A DNA stretch of 10,237 nucleotides. Source: Bacteroidales bacterium UBA1769 (GTDB lineage: Bacteria; Bacteroidota; Bacteroidia; Bacteroidales; UBA932). This document shows positions 4,263-10,237 of the stretch, in pieces (the first letter of the stretch is position 1; each line of letters opens with the position of its first letter). Below the pieces are notes generated by a model. It had not been told where the DNA came from. It ran no database searches and worked only from the letters and a program-made list of their open reading frames with translations. A program made the translations under genes and the position numbers. The DNA lies in the NCBI GenBank assembly GCA_002314725.1, contig DCGV01000132.1, forward strand, positions 1-10,237, read 5' to 3'.

Positions 4263-5410
4263 TGGGAGCAGTTTTCGCAGATGATATGCCGATCACTATG
4301 CAACGCATGACCATTGCACACCTCTTCAGGGTATTCGTTGCAACATCCTATTGGAGAAACATGATCGAAAAGACTGATATCAAGAATGTCAAGAAACTTT
4401 TCAAAGGTAGTGCAAAGATTTGGTACAAGCGTACTGAAGATTGGATTAACCAGTGGCTGAATGAGATAAAGGTTCACGGTGCCGGTAACGGACATTACGA
4501 AGCTCTTCTTGACTGCGATATTGATTACACCCATGAGAACGGTCAGTTCATCTTCTACCATGAGCAAGCACTGAAAAGGATGCTCGATAGGATGAAGGTT
4601 CCTTACTCTGACATATTAAGCAAGATCGCAACAGCGAGAGACCTTATTGATTGCGCTGCAATCGTAAATGGTATGGAAATGGCAATGTACCCTACGATGA
4701 GAATACTTAATCAGTTCTGTGGTGGTGGTGTTGATCCTGTAGATTTCGTTGACTATCAGAACAACCAGCCATACCCAAACCTAATGGCCCGTCTTTTGAA
4801 GTTTCACAACAACTTCACGATTGAACTTTACAAGAACATTGGCAGAACTGATGTGAAGTTTGACATGAACGATGAAGAGGTTGAGCGTTCAATTTCCATT
4901 ACTGCAATGAAGATGCAGGATGCTTTCACAAACTATGACTGGATTGTTGAACACGCTGACACGCATATAAAGGAATGGATTGAAGAAAACTCTGAAGAGT
5001 TCGCAAAGCAAGTAAATGAAATCAAAAGAGGAAAGGCAAAGGAATATGCACGAAGAGAAAGAGTAAAAGCAAAGAAAGAGGCTGGTTTCTCTGTTCAGAC
5101 CAACAAAGGACAGTTACAGCTTCACGGAGTTCCTCACAAGAGCGATGTTCAGGTGTTCGATGTTCGCAAATGTGAAATGTTGCCAAATACACCTCAACTT
5201 GAACTTGTTTACTCAATGGAGATAGAGAAACTGACTACATTCTTTAACTGGAGAGTCCGCAAGAATCTTCCTGCTGCTGGAATAAAGACAATTGGAGATC
5301 TTCTTACTAACGGTAAGGAAAAGATAGTAAGAATTCCAGGTGTTGGAGAAAAGTCTTGGGAAAATATAATTAAAGGTGTCAAGAAATTAGGTATTGGCAT
5401 CAAGGAATAA
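4262..5410 (+). CDS. Early protein with a C-terminal RNA polymerase alpha-CTD-like helix-hairpin-helix domain
   Basis: The 382-residue protein has an unrecognised helical N-terminal part (1-245), a very basic helix (~247-273, RGKAKEYARRERVKAKKEAG), a linker with short polar repeats (~275-315), and a C-terminal domain (~319-382) that closely resembles the RNA polymerase alpha subunit CTD: VRKNLPAAGIKTIGDLL then IPGVGEKSWENI. Aligned from memory to E. coli alpha, R331, G362, K364 and S365 fall on the DNA-contact residues R265, G296, K298 and S299, with identical spacing between the first two. N268 is replaced by K334. This suggests DNA minor-groove or RNA polymerase/activator contact, so a phage transcription modifier is plausible. 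A nonspecific HhH DNA-binding role is the alternative. The N-terminal half gives no enzymatic motif. The start is coupled to the membrane-protein gene (TAATG). Confidence 0.65.
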   Translation: MGAVFADDMPITMQRMTIAHLFRVFVATSYWRNMIEKTDIKNVKKLFKGSAKIWYKRTEDWINQWLNEIKVHGAGNGHYEALLDCDIDYTHENGQFIFYHEQALKRMLDRMKVPYSDILSKIATARDLIDCAAIVNGMEMAMYPTMRILNQFCGGGVDPVDFVDYQNNQPYPNLMARLLKFHNNFTIELYKNIGRTDVKFDMNDEEVERSISITAMKMQDAFTNYDWIVEHADTHIKEWIEENSEEFAKQVNEIKRGKAKEYARRERVKAKKEAGFSVQTNKGQLQLHGVPHKSDVQVFDVRKCEMLPNTPQLELVYSMEIEKLTTFFNWRVRKNLPAAGIKTIGDLLTNGKEKIVRIPGVGEKSWENIIKGVKKLGIGIKE

Positions 5411-5429
5411 ACAAAATAAAAACTTTAAC

Positions 5430-6104
5430 ATGGCTACTAAATTTTTAAGAGTTGGCTATCAGCAGTTGAATAGCAATTCAGCCACTCCAATCAAAGGCAC
5501 AAGTGAGAGTGCTGCAAGTGACATCATCAATCCAAAGCGTTTCCTCGTGAAGCCAGGTCGAAACATTGTTCCTACTGGTTTTCGTATCGCGTTTCCAGAC
5601 GGTTACGAAGCTGAGATAATGAGCCGTAGCGGAATGAGCGCGAAAGGTATGCTCGGTTACTCTGCTAATTACACTGAGATTTCTTGTGCTGCCGTTGACA
5701 AATACCCTATCGTTAAGCGTGACATCATCCATCGCTTTGTTGATTGGATTGTAGGCCGTAACGAAGAGAAGATTATTCACTCACTCCGATACAGATATAA
5801 GAAGTCTCTCCTCTCTGATGAACGATATGTTGATTGGGATTCTTCAAAGCGTTTCAACGCTGATGTTATCACCGGGAAGATTGATCCTGACTATCGTGGT
5901 GAAGTAGGTGTTATCATCAACAGCAACGAACATGATCCTTTTTGGATTGAAGCTGGTGAGCGCATTGCTCAGATTACTTTCATCCGTGTCGAGAAGCCAG
6001 TTTGGTGCAAGATGAAGGAACTTCCTGCAAGTGAGCGAGACTCTGGTGGTTTCGGTAGCACTGGAACAAAGACCATTGGAAGCATCAATGATTTCAAGAA
6101 ATAA
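5430..6104 (+). CDS. dut: dUTPase (dUTP diphosphatase) with a large internal insertion
   Basis: The 224-residue protein hydrolyses dUTP to dUMP and pyrophosphate, lowering uracil misincorporation and supplying dTTP synthesis during phage replication. The five trimeric dUTPase motifs appear in order: a weak motif 1 with SAASDI (27-32), motif 2 RSGMSAKG (66-73), motif 3 GKIDPDYRGEV (149-159, catalytic D152, uracil-stacking Y155), motif 4 GERIAQITF (176-184) and motif 5 Gly-rich GGFGSTG (206-212). The usual ~15 residues between motifs 2 and 3 are replaced by about 75, rich in charged and aromatic residues. The frame opens upstream at 5394, inside the previous gene; ATG 5430 after an A/T-rich leader gives the normal N-terminus. 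It lies in the replication operon between the alpha-CTD-like gene and the SSB gene. Confidence 0.88.
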   Translation: MATKFLRVGYQQLNSNSATPIKGTSESAASDIINPKRFLVKPGRNIVPTGFRIAFPDGYEAEIMSRSGMSAKGMLGYSANYTEISCAAVDKYPIVKRDIIHRFVDWIVGRNEEKIIHSLRYRYKKSLLSDERYVDWDSSKRFNADVITGKIDPDYRGEVGVIINSNEHDPFWIEAGERIAQITFIRVEKPVWCKMKELPASERDSGGFGSTGTKTIGSINDFKK

Positions 6105-6116
6105 CAAATACAAACA

Positions 6117-6149
6117 GAGGCAGATGAATGCTTTCTTCCATCTTGCCTC
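6117..6149 (+). promoter_or_regulatory. Hairpin in the leader of the SSB-like gene
   Basis: GAGGCAGATG (6117-6126) pairs with CATC-T-TGCCTC (6139-6149) with one bulged T and a 12-nt loop. It ends 17 nt before ATG 6166. An alternative in-frame ATG at 6124 would lie inside the stem. No U-run follows, so it is more likely a translation or mRNA-stability element than a terminator. SSB genes are often autoregulated, so a target for the protein itself is conceivable. Confidence 0.35.
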
Positions 6150-6165
6150 ACAACTAACAAACAAA

Positions 6166-6561
6166 ATGGAAAAGAATAAATTTTTCGGAAAGTGTACGAA
6201 GGTAATCACTCGTACCAGTCCAAGCGGTTACAAGACCGACACCTACATTATCCAGGATATCAATGCTGCTATGGATTGGCGCAATAACTACATCGGTGCA
6301 GTTCTCGAAGCTGGCGGTAACAACATCGAGCGTTTGAACATCAAGGAAGGTAGTGTTGGAACATTCTTCTATACTTCAACAATCCGCACTTGGCAAGACC
6401 GTTGGTTCCAGACCAACACCATCGACAGCTTTGAATTGTATAACCCTAACGCTGCCACTGACGAACCAAAAGATAACAAGCAGTCAACTGCAAAGACTGA
6501 AACAAAAAAGGCCGTAGAAAAGGCTGAAAATGCAATTCCTACTGACGGACTTCCTTTCTAA
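6166..6561 (+). CDS. ssb: DUF3127-like single-stranded DNA-binding protein
   Basis: The 131-residue protein would coat ssDNA at the replication fork. Residues ~1-95 fit an OB fold of the DUF3127 type seen in Bacteroidetes: a YIIQD strand, NIERLNIKEGSVGTFFY and the IRTWQDRWFQT strand with its aromatic residues. A polar, Lys/Thr/Asp-rich tail (~96-122) leads to IPTDGLPF, resembling the SSB C-terminal tip (D-x-L-P-F) that recruits partner proteins. The frame is open from 6031 inside the dUTPase gene; I choose 6166 because it gives MEKNKFFGK directly ahead of the OB fold and follows an A-rich leader, but 6124 is possible. The following ATPase also ends in LPF. Confidence 0.75.
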   Translation: MEKNKFFGKCTKVITRTSPSGYKTDTYIIQDINAAMDWRNNYIGAVLEAGGNNIERLNIKEGSVGTFFYTSTIRTWQDRWFQTNTIDSFELYNPNAATDEPKDNKQSTAKTETKKAVEKAENAIPTDGLPF

Positions 6562-6580
6562 CAATTAAAAATCAGGCATT

Positions 6581-7690
6581 ATGAATTCCAATGAACAATA
6601 CACGCTTCCACCAGATGAACTTGACATTTCTAATGCCGAAGATGAGATTCTTGAGAATCAATCAATGATTGCTCTTGCTGAGAAATATCGTATCAAGGCA
6701 GCAGACCAATATGACGAGCCAAAGTATACACTTTCTCAAAATGGACAAGGATTTGCACCACTTGGAAACATCATGGCACTTATGGCAGAAATGAAGCATG
6801 GTAAGACATTTGTAAATACTTCGTTTGCTGCTGCATTGCTTAAAGGTGAAACTGGTTTTCTCGGACTCAAAGGATTGATTCCTGATGCAAGTGTACTTTT
6901 CTTTGATACAGAGCAAGACCTGTCTGATGGTCAGCGAATTCAGCGAAGAGTGCATTACGCTTGCGGTTGGGATTTCAACATTGACAATGATCGTTTCCGC
7001 ATTTTCCATTTGCGTGAGATTCCTTATGACAAAAGAAGAGAGTTCATTTCTTGGGCAATAAGGAACTACAAGCCTACAATGGCAATAGTTGATGGTGTCC
7101 GTGACCTTTTGCAAGATTTCAACAGTCTTGATGAATCAGCAGATTTGATCCAGGAACTTATGACACTATCAAGTGAATGCCAGTGCGCTATATGGACAGT
7201 GCTTCATGTTAATCCTAATTCTGAAAAGATGAGAGGTCACCTCGGTACTGAACTTGGCAATAAGGTTACTGATGTATTCCGTGTTGTAAAGGATAAGGAC
7301 AAAGCAACAGGAAATGTATCATTTGAGGTTGATCATGTCGCAGCTCGTCACCGTGATGTCGATGGTTGGGTATTCAGGATTGACGATGACTTACCTTACG
7401 GTATTCCTGTATTACTGAACAAGTCTGAAATACTTGCAAAGGAAGATGCGAAGGAAGAAAGAACGAATGAACTTCGTGAAATAATGAGCAAGTACATTCA
7501 CGATCCTGCTGCTATCAGTAAGACAAAACTACAAAAACTCCTTACAAACGGAGAACACATTGGTGGCAACAAGGCTTGGAAGATGATTGAAGAATCAGTA
7601 GAACTGAATGCACTTGAATATGTAATTGGTGGAAAACTTAGGATTTGCAAATCATCAGAAAAGCCAAAAGAAAACAACCTACCTTTCTGA
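6581..7690 (+). CDS. RecA-fold (RepA/DnaB-like) AAA ATPase, probable replicative helicase or loader
   Basis: The 369-residue protein has a disordered acidic N-terminus (1-55), then a P-loop core. A Walker A-like AEMKHGKT (69-76) lacks the first Gly of the consensus; FFDTEQ (107-112) supplies the second strand with the likely catalytic Glu; TMAIVDGV (166-173) is Walker B; and LHVN (208-211) with RGHLGTEL (218-225) are the sensor and loop regions of the RepA/AAA_25 family. Residues ~295-360 look like a winged helix (SKTKLQKLL...GGNKAWKMI). The protein ends KENNLPF, mimicking an SSB tip. It follows the SSB gene by 19 nt. Lying between SSB and a Toprim/primase-like gene, it likely unwinds DNA or loads a helicase at the phage origin. 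A recombination ATPase is an alternative. Confidence 0.8.
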   Translation: MNSNEQYTLPPDELDISNAEDEILENQSMIALAEKYRIKAADQYDEPKYTLSQNGQGFAPLGNIMALMAEMKHGKTFVNTSFAAALLKGETGFLGLKGLIPDASVLFFDTEQDLSDGQRIQRRVHYACGWDFNIDNDRFRIFHLREIPYDKRREFISWAIRNYKPTMAIVDGVRDLLQDFNSLDESADLIQELMTLSSECQCAIWTVLHVNPNSEKMRGHLGTELGNKVTDVFRVVKDKDKATGNVSFEVDHVAARHRDVDGWVFRIDDDLPYGIPVLLNKSEILAKEDAKEERTNELREIMSKYIHDPAAISKTKLQKLLTNGEHIGGNKAWKMIEESVELNALEYVIGGKLRICKSSEKPKENNLPF

Positions 7691-7705
7691 TAGTCCGTGA
7701 ATCCC

Positions 7706-7747
7706 TACCCCTACTCCCCTCCCTATATAGGGAGGGAGTAGTGGGTA
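7706..7747 (+). other. Very stable hairpin with G-quadruplex motif on the minus strand
   Basis: Paired segments are 7706-7710/7743-7747, 7711-7715/7737-7741 and 7717-7724/7729-7736, separated by bulged C7716 and T7742. The result is an 18-bp GC-rich stem with a four-base loop. No T-run follows, so it is not a normal terminator. On the minus strand, the complement of 7703-7723 has four G-runs (3, 4, 4 and 3) with 1-4 nt loops, a canonical G-quadruplex motif. It fills the 100-nt gap between the ATPase gene and the next ORF. Candidate roles: single-strand initiation site, mRNA processing or polarity control. Confidence 0.6.
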
Positions 7748-7790
7748 AGTAGATAAACACGGCCTAAAAGAACCGCAAAAATCAAATATC

Positions 7791-8066
7791 ATGACCGCAG
7801 AAAAACTAATTCAATTAAACGAACAATTTGAATCAATTCGTATCATGAAAGAAAGAGTAAAGCAACTTGATACAATGCTGAAGATTCTTTCCGGCATCAC
7901 ATCAGAAAACACATACCTTGCACTCAATGTCATGGTAGACAACGATTGGAAACGCGGTGAAGGTCTAACGCTCACAACAGCAACATTCGGACATTATCTT
8001 CAAACCGAGTACGACACTCTCACGAAATCTCTGAATGCGCTTGAAAGAAAGTTCGCTGACGCATAG
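7791..8066 (+). CDS. Small coiled-coil protein (91 aa), hypothetical
   Basis: The 91-residue product is helical, with coiled-coil-like stretches at about 5-33 (LIQLNEQFESIRIMKERVKQLDTM spread over heptads) and 70-88. It has no Cys cluster, signal peptide or membrane segment. It lies between the ATPase and the Toprim protein in the replication operon, so a structural or adaptor part of the replisome is possible but not shown. The start ATG 7791 follows the 7706-7747 hairpin and an A-rich leader. The gene stops with TAG. I do not recognise the family. Confidence 0.65.
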   Translation: MTAEKLIQLNEQFESIRIMKERVKQLDTMLKILSGITSENTYLALNVMVDNDWKRGEGLTLTTATFGHYLQTEYDTLTKSLNALERKFADA

Positions 8067-8076
8067 TTTCAAAATT

Positions 8077-8093
8077 CCCCCCTATAACCCCCC
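8077..8093 (+). repeat. Two C6 tracts in the gap before the Toprim gene
   Basis: Two runs of six C at 8077-8082 and 8088-8093 are separated by TATAA, in a 44-nt gap without a gene. Shorter C-runs begin the promoter repeats at 66 and 421, and C-runs build the 7706 hairpin. Their function is unknown; they may simply be leader sequence with little secondary structure. Confidence 0.5.
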
Positions 8094-8110
8094 ATTCCTA
8101 ACGGATCATC

Positions 8111-9193
8111 ATGAAAAAGGAATATCACTGGCATTTGGCATCAGCTTCTGAGATGAAGTCAATACTTGAAAGTAATCGTTGCAAGTGCATCTGTCCTCAG
8201 TGTGGTTACAAGTCTTATAAATACTATGTCAACAATGAAGGACACATTCTCGATGAGTATTGCGGAAAGTGTGACCGTGAGAACTCTTGCCAGTATCACA
8301 TGACTCCATCACAATGGTTAAAGGATCATCCTGAAGGTAAATCCGCTGACGCGGTGGCAAAGAGGCTACCGCCAAGACCACAGAAAGAACCTTACTGTAT
8401 TCCTATCTCATACATTGAAGCAAAGAGGAAAGGCAACATAACCAACAATCTCATTTGCCACCTGAAATCTCTCGCATGGGATAAGAAGCAGAGAGCAATG
8501 CTTGATGCTATGATTGCCGTATACGGTGTAGGAACTGGACACAAAGGTGAAACAATATGGTGGCAGATAGATGATAACTTAAAGATTCGCAGTGGTAAGA
8601 TTATGAGGTACCTTGCTGACGGCCACAGAGACAAACAGCATTTCGGAACCTGGGTACATTCAAAGATGGAACAGGCTGGTATGCTGGATCCAAAGAAAGG
8701 TGAGTATGTCGGTTGCCTATTCGGACAGCACTTACTCAAAGCATATTCAAATACTCCAGAGGTTGCCATTGTTGAGAGCGAAAAGACAGCTCTTATATGC
8801 TCCTCATATTTCTGTGACTGGGAAAAGAGGATATGGATGGCAACTGCCGGTAAGGGAAATCTCAATTACCTGAAGCTGTTGCCTATCATCCAAAGCGGAA
8901 AGAAGATTGTACTTTATCCTGATCATGATGCTTTCGATGATTGGTCAGCAAAGGCAAACGAGATAGGACATTGTATAAAGGTTTCACGATGGGTGGAAAA
9001 GAACTTTGACCAGGAACTCGACAAAGACAATGCTGACATTGCCGATATATTGATAAGACGATTGGAGAAACAGCCTACAACAGCAGAGAAGGTTATCAAG
9101 ACTCTCAACCGTCAAGACAAAGCAGATTTCATAACTAATCTCTGCGAAACATTTAATCTTTCAATCGTAGATGAACAAAGAAGCAAACTATAA
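8111..9193 (+). CDS. DUF6371-like zinc-ribbon/Toprim protein, primase-like
   Basis: The 360-residue protein begins with a zinc ribbon: C28-x2-C31 and C51-x2-C54 (C24, C26 and C60 are nearby), with YKSYKYYV between, similar to the ribbon of phage primases. The C-terminal half holds a Toprim-like core with VAIVESEKTALI (218-229, E222) and IVLYPDHDAFDDW (266-278, D271/D273), which bind Mg2+ and nucleotides in primases. The middle (~95-210) contains IWWQIDDNLKIRSGKIMRY and GCLFG, typical of the DUF6371 class found in Bacteroidetes mobile elements. It likely primes DNA synthesis with the ATPase two genes upstream, but primase activity is inferred, not seen. Its stop is one base before the next probable ATG (9195). 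Confidence 0.75.
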   Translation: MKKEYHWHLASASEMKSILESNRCKCICPQCGYKSYKYYVNNEGHILDEYCGKCDRENSCQYHMTPSQWLKDHPEGKSADAVAKRLPPRPQKEPYCIPISYIEAKRKGNITNNLICHLKSLAWDKKQRAMLDAMIAVYGVGTGHKGETIWWQIDDNLKIRSGKIMRYLADGHRDKQHFGTWVHSKMEQAGMLDPKKGEYVGCLFGQHLLKAYSNTPEVAIVESEKTALICSSYFCDWEKRIWMATAGKGNLNYLKLLPIIQSGKKIVLYPDHDAFDDWSAKANEIGHCIKVSRWVEKNFDQELDKDNADIADILIRRLEKQPTTAEKVIKTLNRQDKADFITNLCETFNLSIVDEQRSKL

Positions 9194-9194
9194 G

Positions 9195-9791
9195 ATGATG
9201 GCAACTAAGGTCTCCATCGAAGCTGCTGACCGTCTCGACAGGCTATGTCAGAAGAAAGGTCTTAACGCTTATTCTATGATGCAGATGGTGTGCGATGTTC
9301 TTATCAGATACATGGATGACCACCATAACCTATCTGGTGAGATAAAGCAAATCATTGATATCTTTGAGAGATTTGAAGGTTGGCCAACTGAATTCAATCT
9401 TGCAGATCATACTGTTCAGAAGCAGGTGAGTGATGCAATCTATTTCCTAACTGCCGATGGTAAGACCGGGTGCAGAGCTATCCAGGTTGGACTTCCGTTC
9501 TTCGATGGGCCTCGTGACTGCACTTATTCAATACAAGAGATTCTTGAAATAGTATTGTGTCGATTGGTTCCTAAACTCTACAAGCGTTTGAGGCAAGTAG
9601 CTCTTGAACTTGATACGAACTCAGCACTTGAAACTATCATGAAGCTCTGCGATGAACTTCCTGAAGATCCTGATGATGTTGCATTCCGCAAACTCTTTGA
9701 GGATAACGACAGAAGTGAGTTCGGGAACAAGCCAAGCGCGCCAACACGAAGGAAGCCACACAAGTCTATTGATTCTCCTAACATACTATGA
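9195..9791 (+). CDS. Ribbon-helix-helix-like DNA-binding protein (198 aa), function unknown
   Basis: The N-terminus MMATKVSIEAADRLDRLCQK, followed by GLNAYSMMQMVCDVLIRYMD, fits a ribbon-helix-helix fold: one beta strand, then two helices, with Leu/Met spacing. Such proteins bind DNA as dimers. The remaining ~150 residues are helical with a Gly/Pro-rich middle (QVGLPFFDGPRDC) and an acidic stretch (ELPEDPDD) before a basic tail; I recognise no family there. An alternative ATG at 9171 would overlap the Toprim gene by 23 nt and add MNKEANYK; I prefer 9195 (or the adjacent ATG 9198), one base after the Toprim stop. The gene overlaps the HNH gene by ATGA. A regulator of late genes or a DNA-binding helper for packaging is possible. 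Confidence 0.6.
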   Translation: MMATKVSIEAADRLDRLCQKKGLNAYSMMQMVCDVLIRYMDDHHNLSGEIKQIIDIFERFEGWPTEFNLADHTVQKQVSDAIYFLTADGKTGCRAIQVGLPFFDGPRDCTYSIQEILEIVLCRLVPKLYKRLRQVALELDTNSALETIMKLCDELPEDPDDVAFRKLFEDNDRSEFGNKPSAPTRRKPHKSIDSPNIL

Positions 9792-10132
9792 GCAAAAGCA
9801 AGTTATACATCAAACTTATAAACTCTAAGCAATGGAGAGTCACCAGGCATGAGGCACTGGAACGAGAACCGATGTGTGAGGTATGCAAGGCAAATGGCCG
9901 TTACCGTGCAGCTCAGTGCGTTCACCACATCATACCAGTGGAGTCCGCATACTCTGATGATCAAGCAGAAAGGCTATGCTACGACATGAGCAATCTGCAA
10001 TCTCTTTGCTTCAAGTGCCATTCAGAGATTCACAAGTCTGAACGGTACAACAGCAAGGAAAAACATAAGGAAAGACAGAGTCAGAAGGTTCAGCAGTGGT
10101 TGAAAGCATTGAACATTAACACCGGGGTATGA
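9788..10132 (+). CDS. HNH endonuclease (phage packaging-associated type)
   Basis: The 114-residue protein is a compact HNH nuclease, using a zinc-stabilised beta-beta-alpha-metal fold to nick or cut DNA. Motifs are a zinc pair CEVC (30-33), the HNH core CVHHIIPV (44-51, catalytic His 47), a central Asn in SNLQSL (68-73), and the second zinc pair CFKCHSEIH (74-82), followed by a basic helix. In many cos-type phages such a gene lies directly before the terminase genes and helps packaging, so the structural operon probably begins just right of this window. Its start overlaps the ribbon-helix-helix gene by ATGA, and a hairpin covers its stop codon. A restriction-type or homing role is less likely in this position. 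Confidence 0.88.
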   Translation: MSKSKLYIKLINSKQWRVTRHEALEREPMCEVCKANGRYRAAQCVHHIIPVESAYSDDQAERLCYDMSNLQSLCFKCHSEIHKSERYNSKEKHKERQSQKVQQWLKALNINTGV

Positions 10133-10151
10133 TTTTTTAAGCCCATACCCC
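10124..10151 (+). other. Hairpin over the HNH stop codon and the gene-free right edge
   Basis: GGGGTATG (10124-10131) pairs with CATACCCC (10144-10151) around a 12-nt loop holding ATTTTTTAAG. It spans the stop codon. No T-run follows the right arm, so termination is doubtful. Downstream, 10152-10237 shows no gene, tRNA or clear promoter. A cos or pac site is sometimes found in this position in phages, but nothing here proves it. Confidence 0.4.
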
Positions 10152-10237
10152 CGCAATCCCAAATCTACTCCTGGAACTTATTGTAGAGACACATAATTTT
10201 GAAATTCTCGTTTTTAAGACCGATTAGTTTATAAGAT

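Noticed and set aside
4334..4343. Fourth copy of TTCGTTGCAA as an operator inside the alpha-CTD-like gene
   Set aside because: It lies in a coding frame where FVAT codons explain it, so one short match is not enough.
1..10237. Alternative genetic code as in some gut phages
   Set aside because: TAA, TGA and TAG all end genes at sensible positions, and no long gene has an internal in-frame stop.
1..10237. CRISPR array, tRNA, rRNA or insertion sequence
   Set aside because: No regularly spaced repeats, cloverleaf folds, transposase motifs or terminal inverted repeats were found.

Overview
The window looks like the early half, plus the lysis/integration junction, of a temperate phage of a Bacteroidales host (Bacteroides/Prevotella-type). 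The evidence is: a Bacteroidetes-type tyrosine integrase; a DUF3127-like ssDNA-binding protein whose C-terminus ends in LPF; a DUF6371-like zinc-ribbon/Toprim protein; start codons without Shine-Dalgarno sequences; and promoter boxes matching the Bacteroides TAnnTTTG (-7) pattern. The standard genetic code is used, with TAA, TGA and TAG all acting as stops. Family assignments are by eye, because no search could be run.

Layout. (1) 1-905: three small + strand genes. Two of them (153-380 and 499-747) look like paralogues, and each follows a copy of a 23-nt promoter-like repeat. The third (744-905) encodes a tiny Cys-rich protein. (2) 915-1382: an M15-type peptidoglycan peptidase, probably the endolysin. 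Its terminator lies inside the 3' end of the convergent integrase gene. (3) 1398-3327, - strand: integrase and a CI-like repressor, separated by a ~148-bp imperfect palindrome with TGGTATCAAAAA repeats, my candidate attP. (4) 3328-3611: a divergent control region with two mirrored -7 boxes inside a perfect inverted repeat, plus further operator-like repeats. (5) 3612-10132, + strand early operon: a winged-helix/Xis-like protein; a hairpin-rich 160-nt leader; a 58-aa membrane protein; a protein with an RNA polymerase alpha-CTD-like tail; dUTPase; SSB-like protein; RecA-fold ATPase; a strong hairpin with a G-quadruplex motif; a small coiled-coil protein; a zinc-ribbon/Toprim primase-like protein; a ribbon-helix-helix-like protein; and an HNH endonuclease. 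Terminase genes would usually follow to the right.

How it may work together (inference). The repressor and the winged-helix protein form the lysis/lysogeny switch and control the integrase. After induction the early operon makes a possible host-transcription modifier (alpha-CTD-like protein), protects the nucleotide pool (dUTPase) and replicates the genome (SSB, ATPase, Toprim/primase-like protein). The HNH nuclease then leads toward packaging. The attP-like palindrome is intact and flanked on both sides by phage genes, which fits a free or circular phage genome better than an integrated prophage.

Most novel-looking items: the alpha-CTD-like fusion, the large attP palindrome, the multi-hairpin leader, the shared LPF tips of SSB and ATPase, and the dUTPase with a ~70-residue insertion. 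I saw no defence system, CRISPR array, tRNA or IS element.
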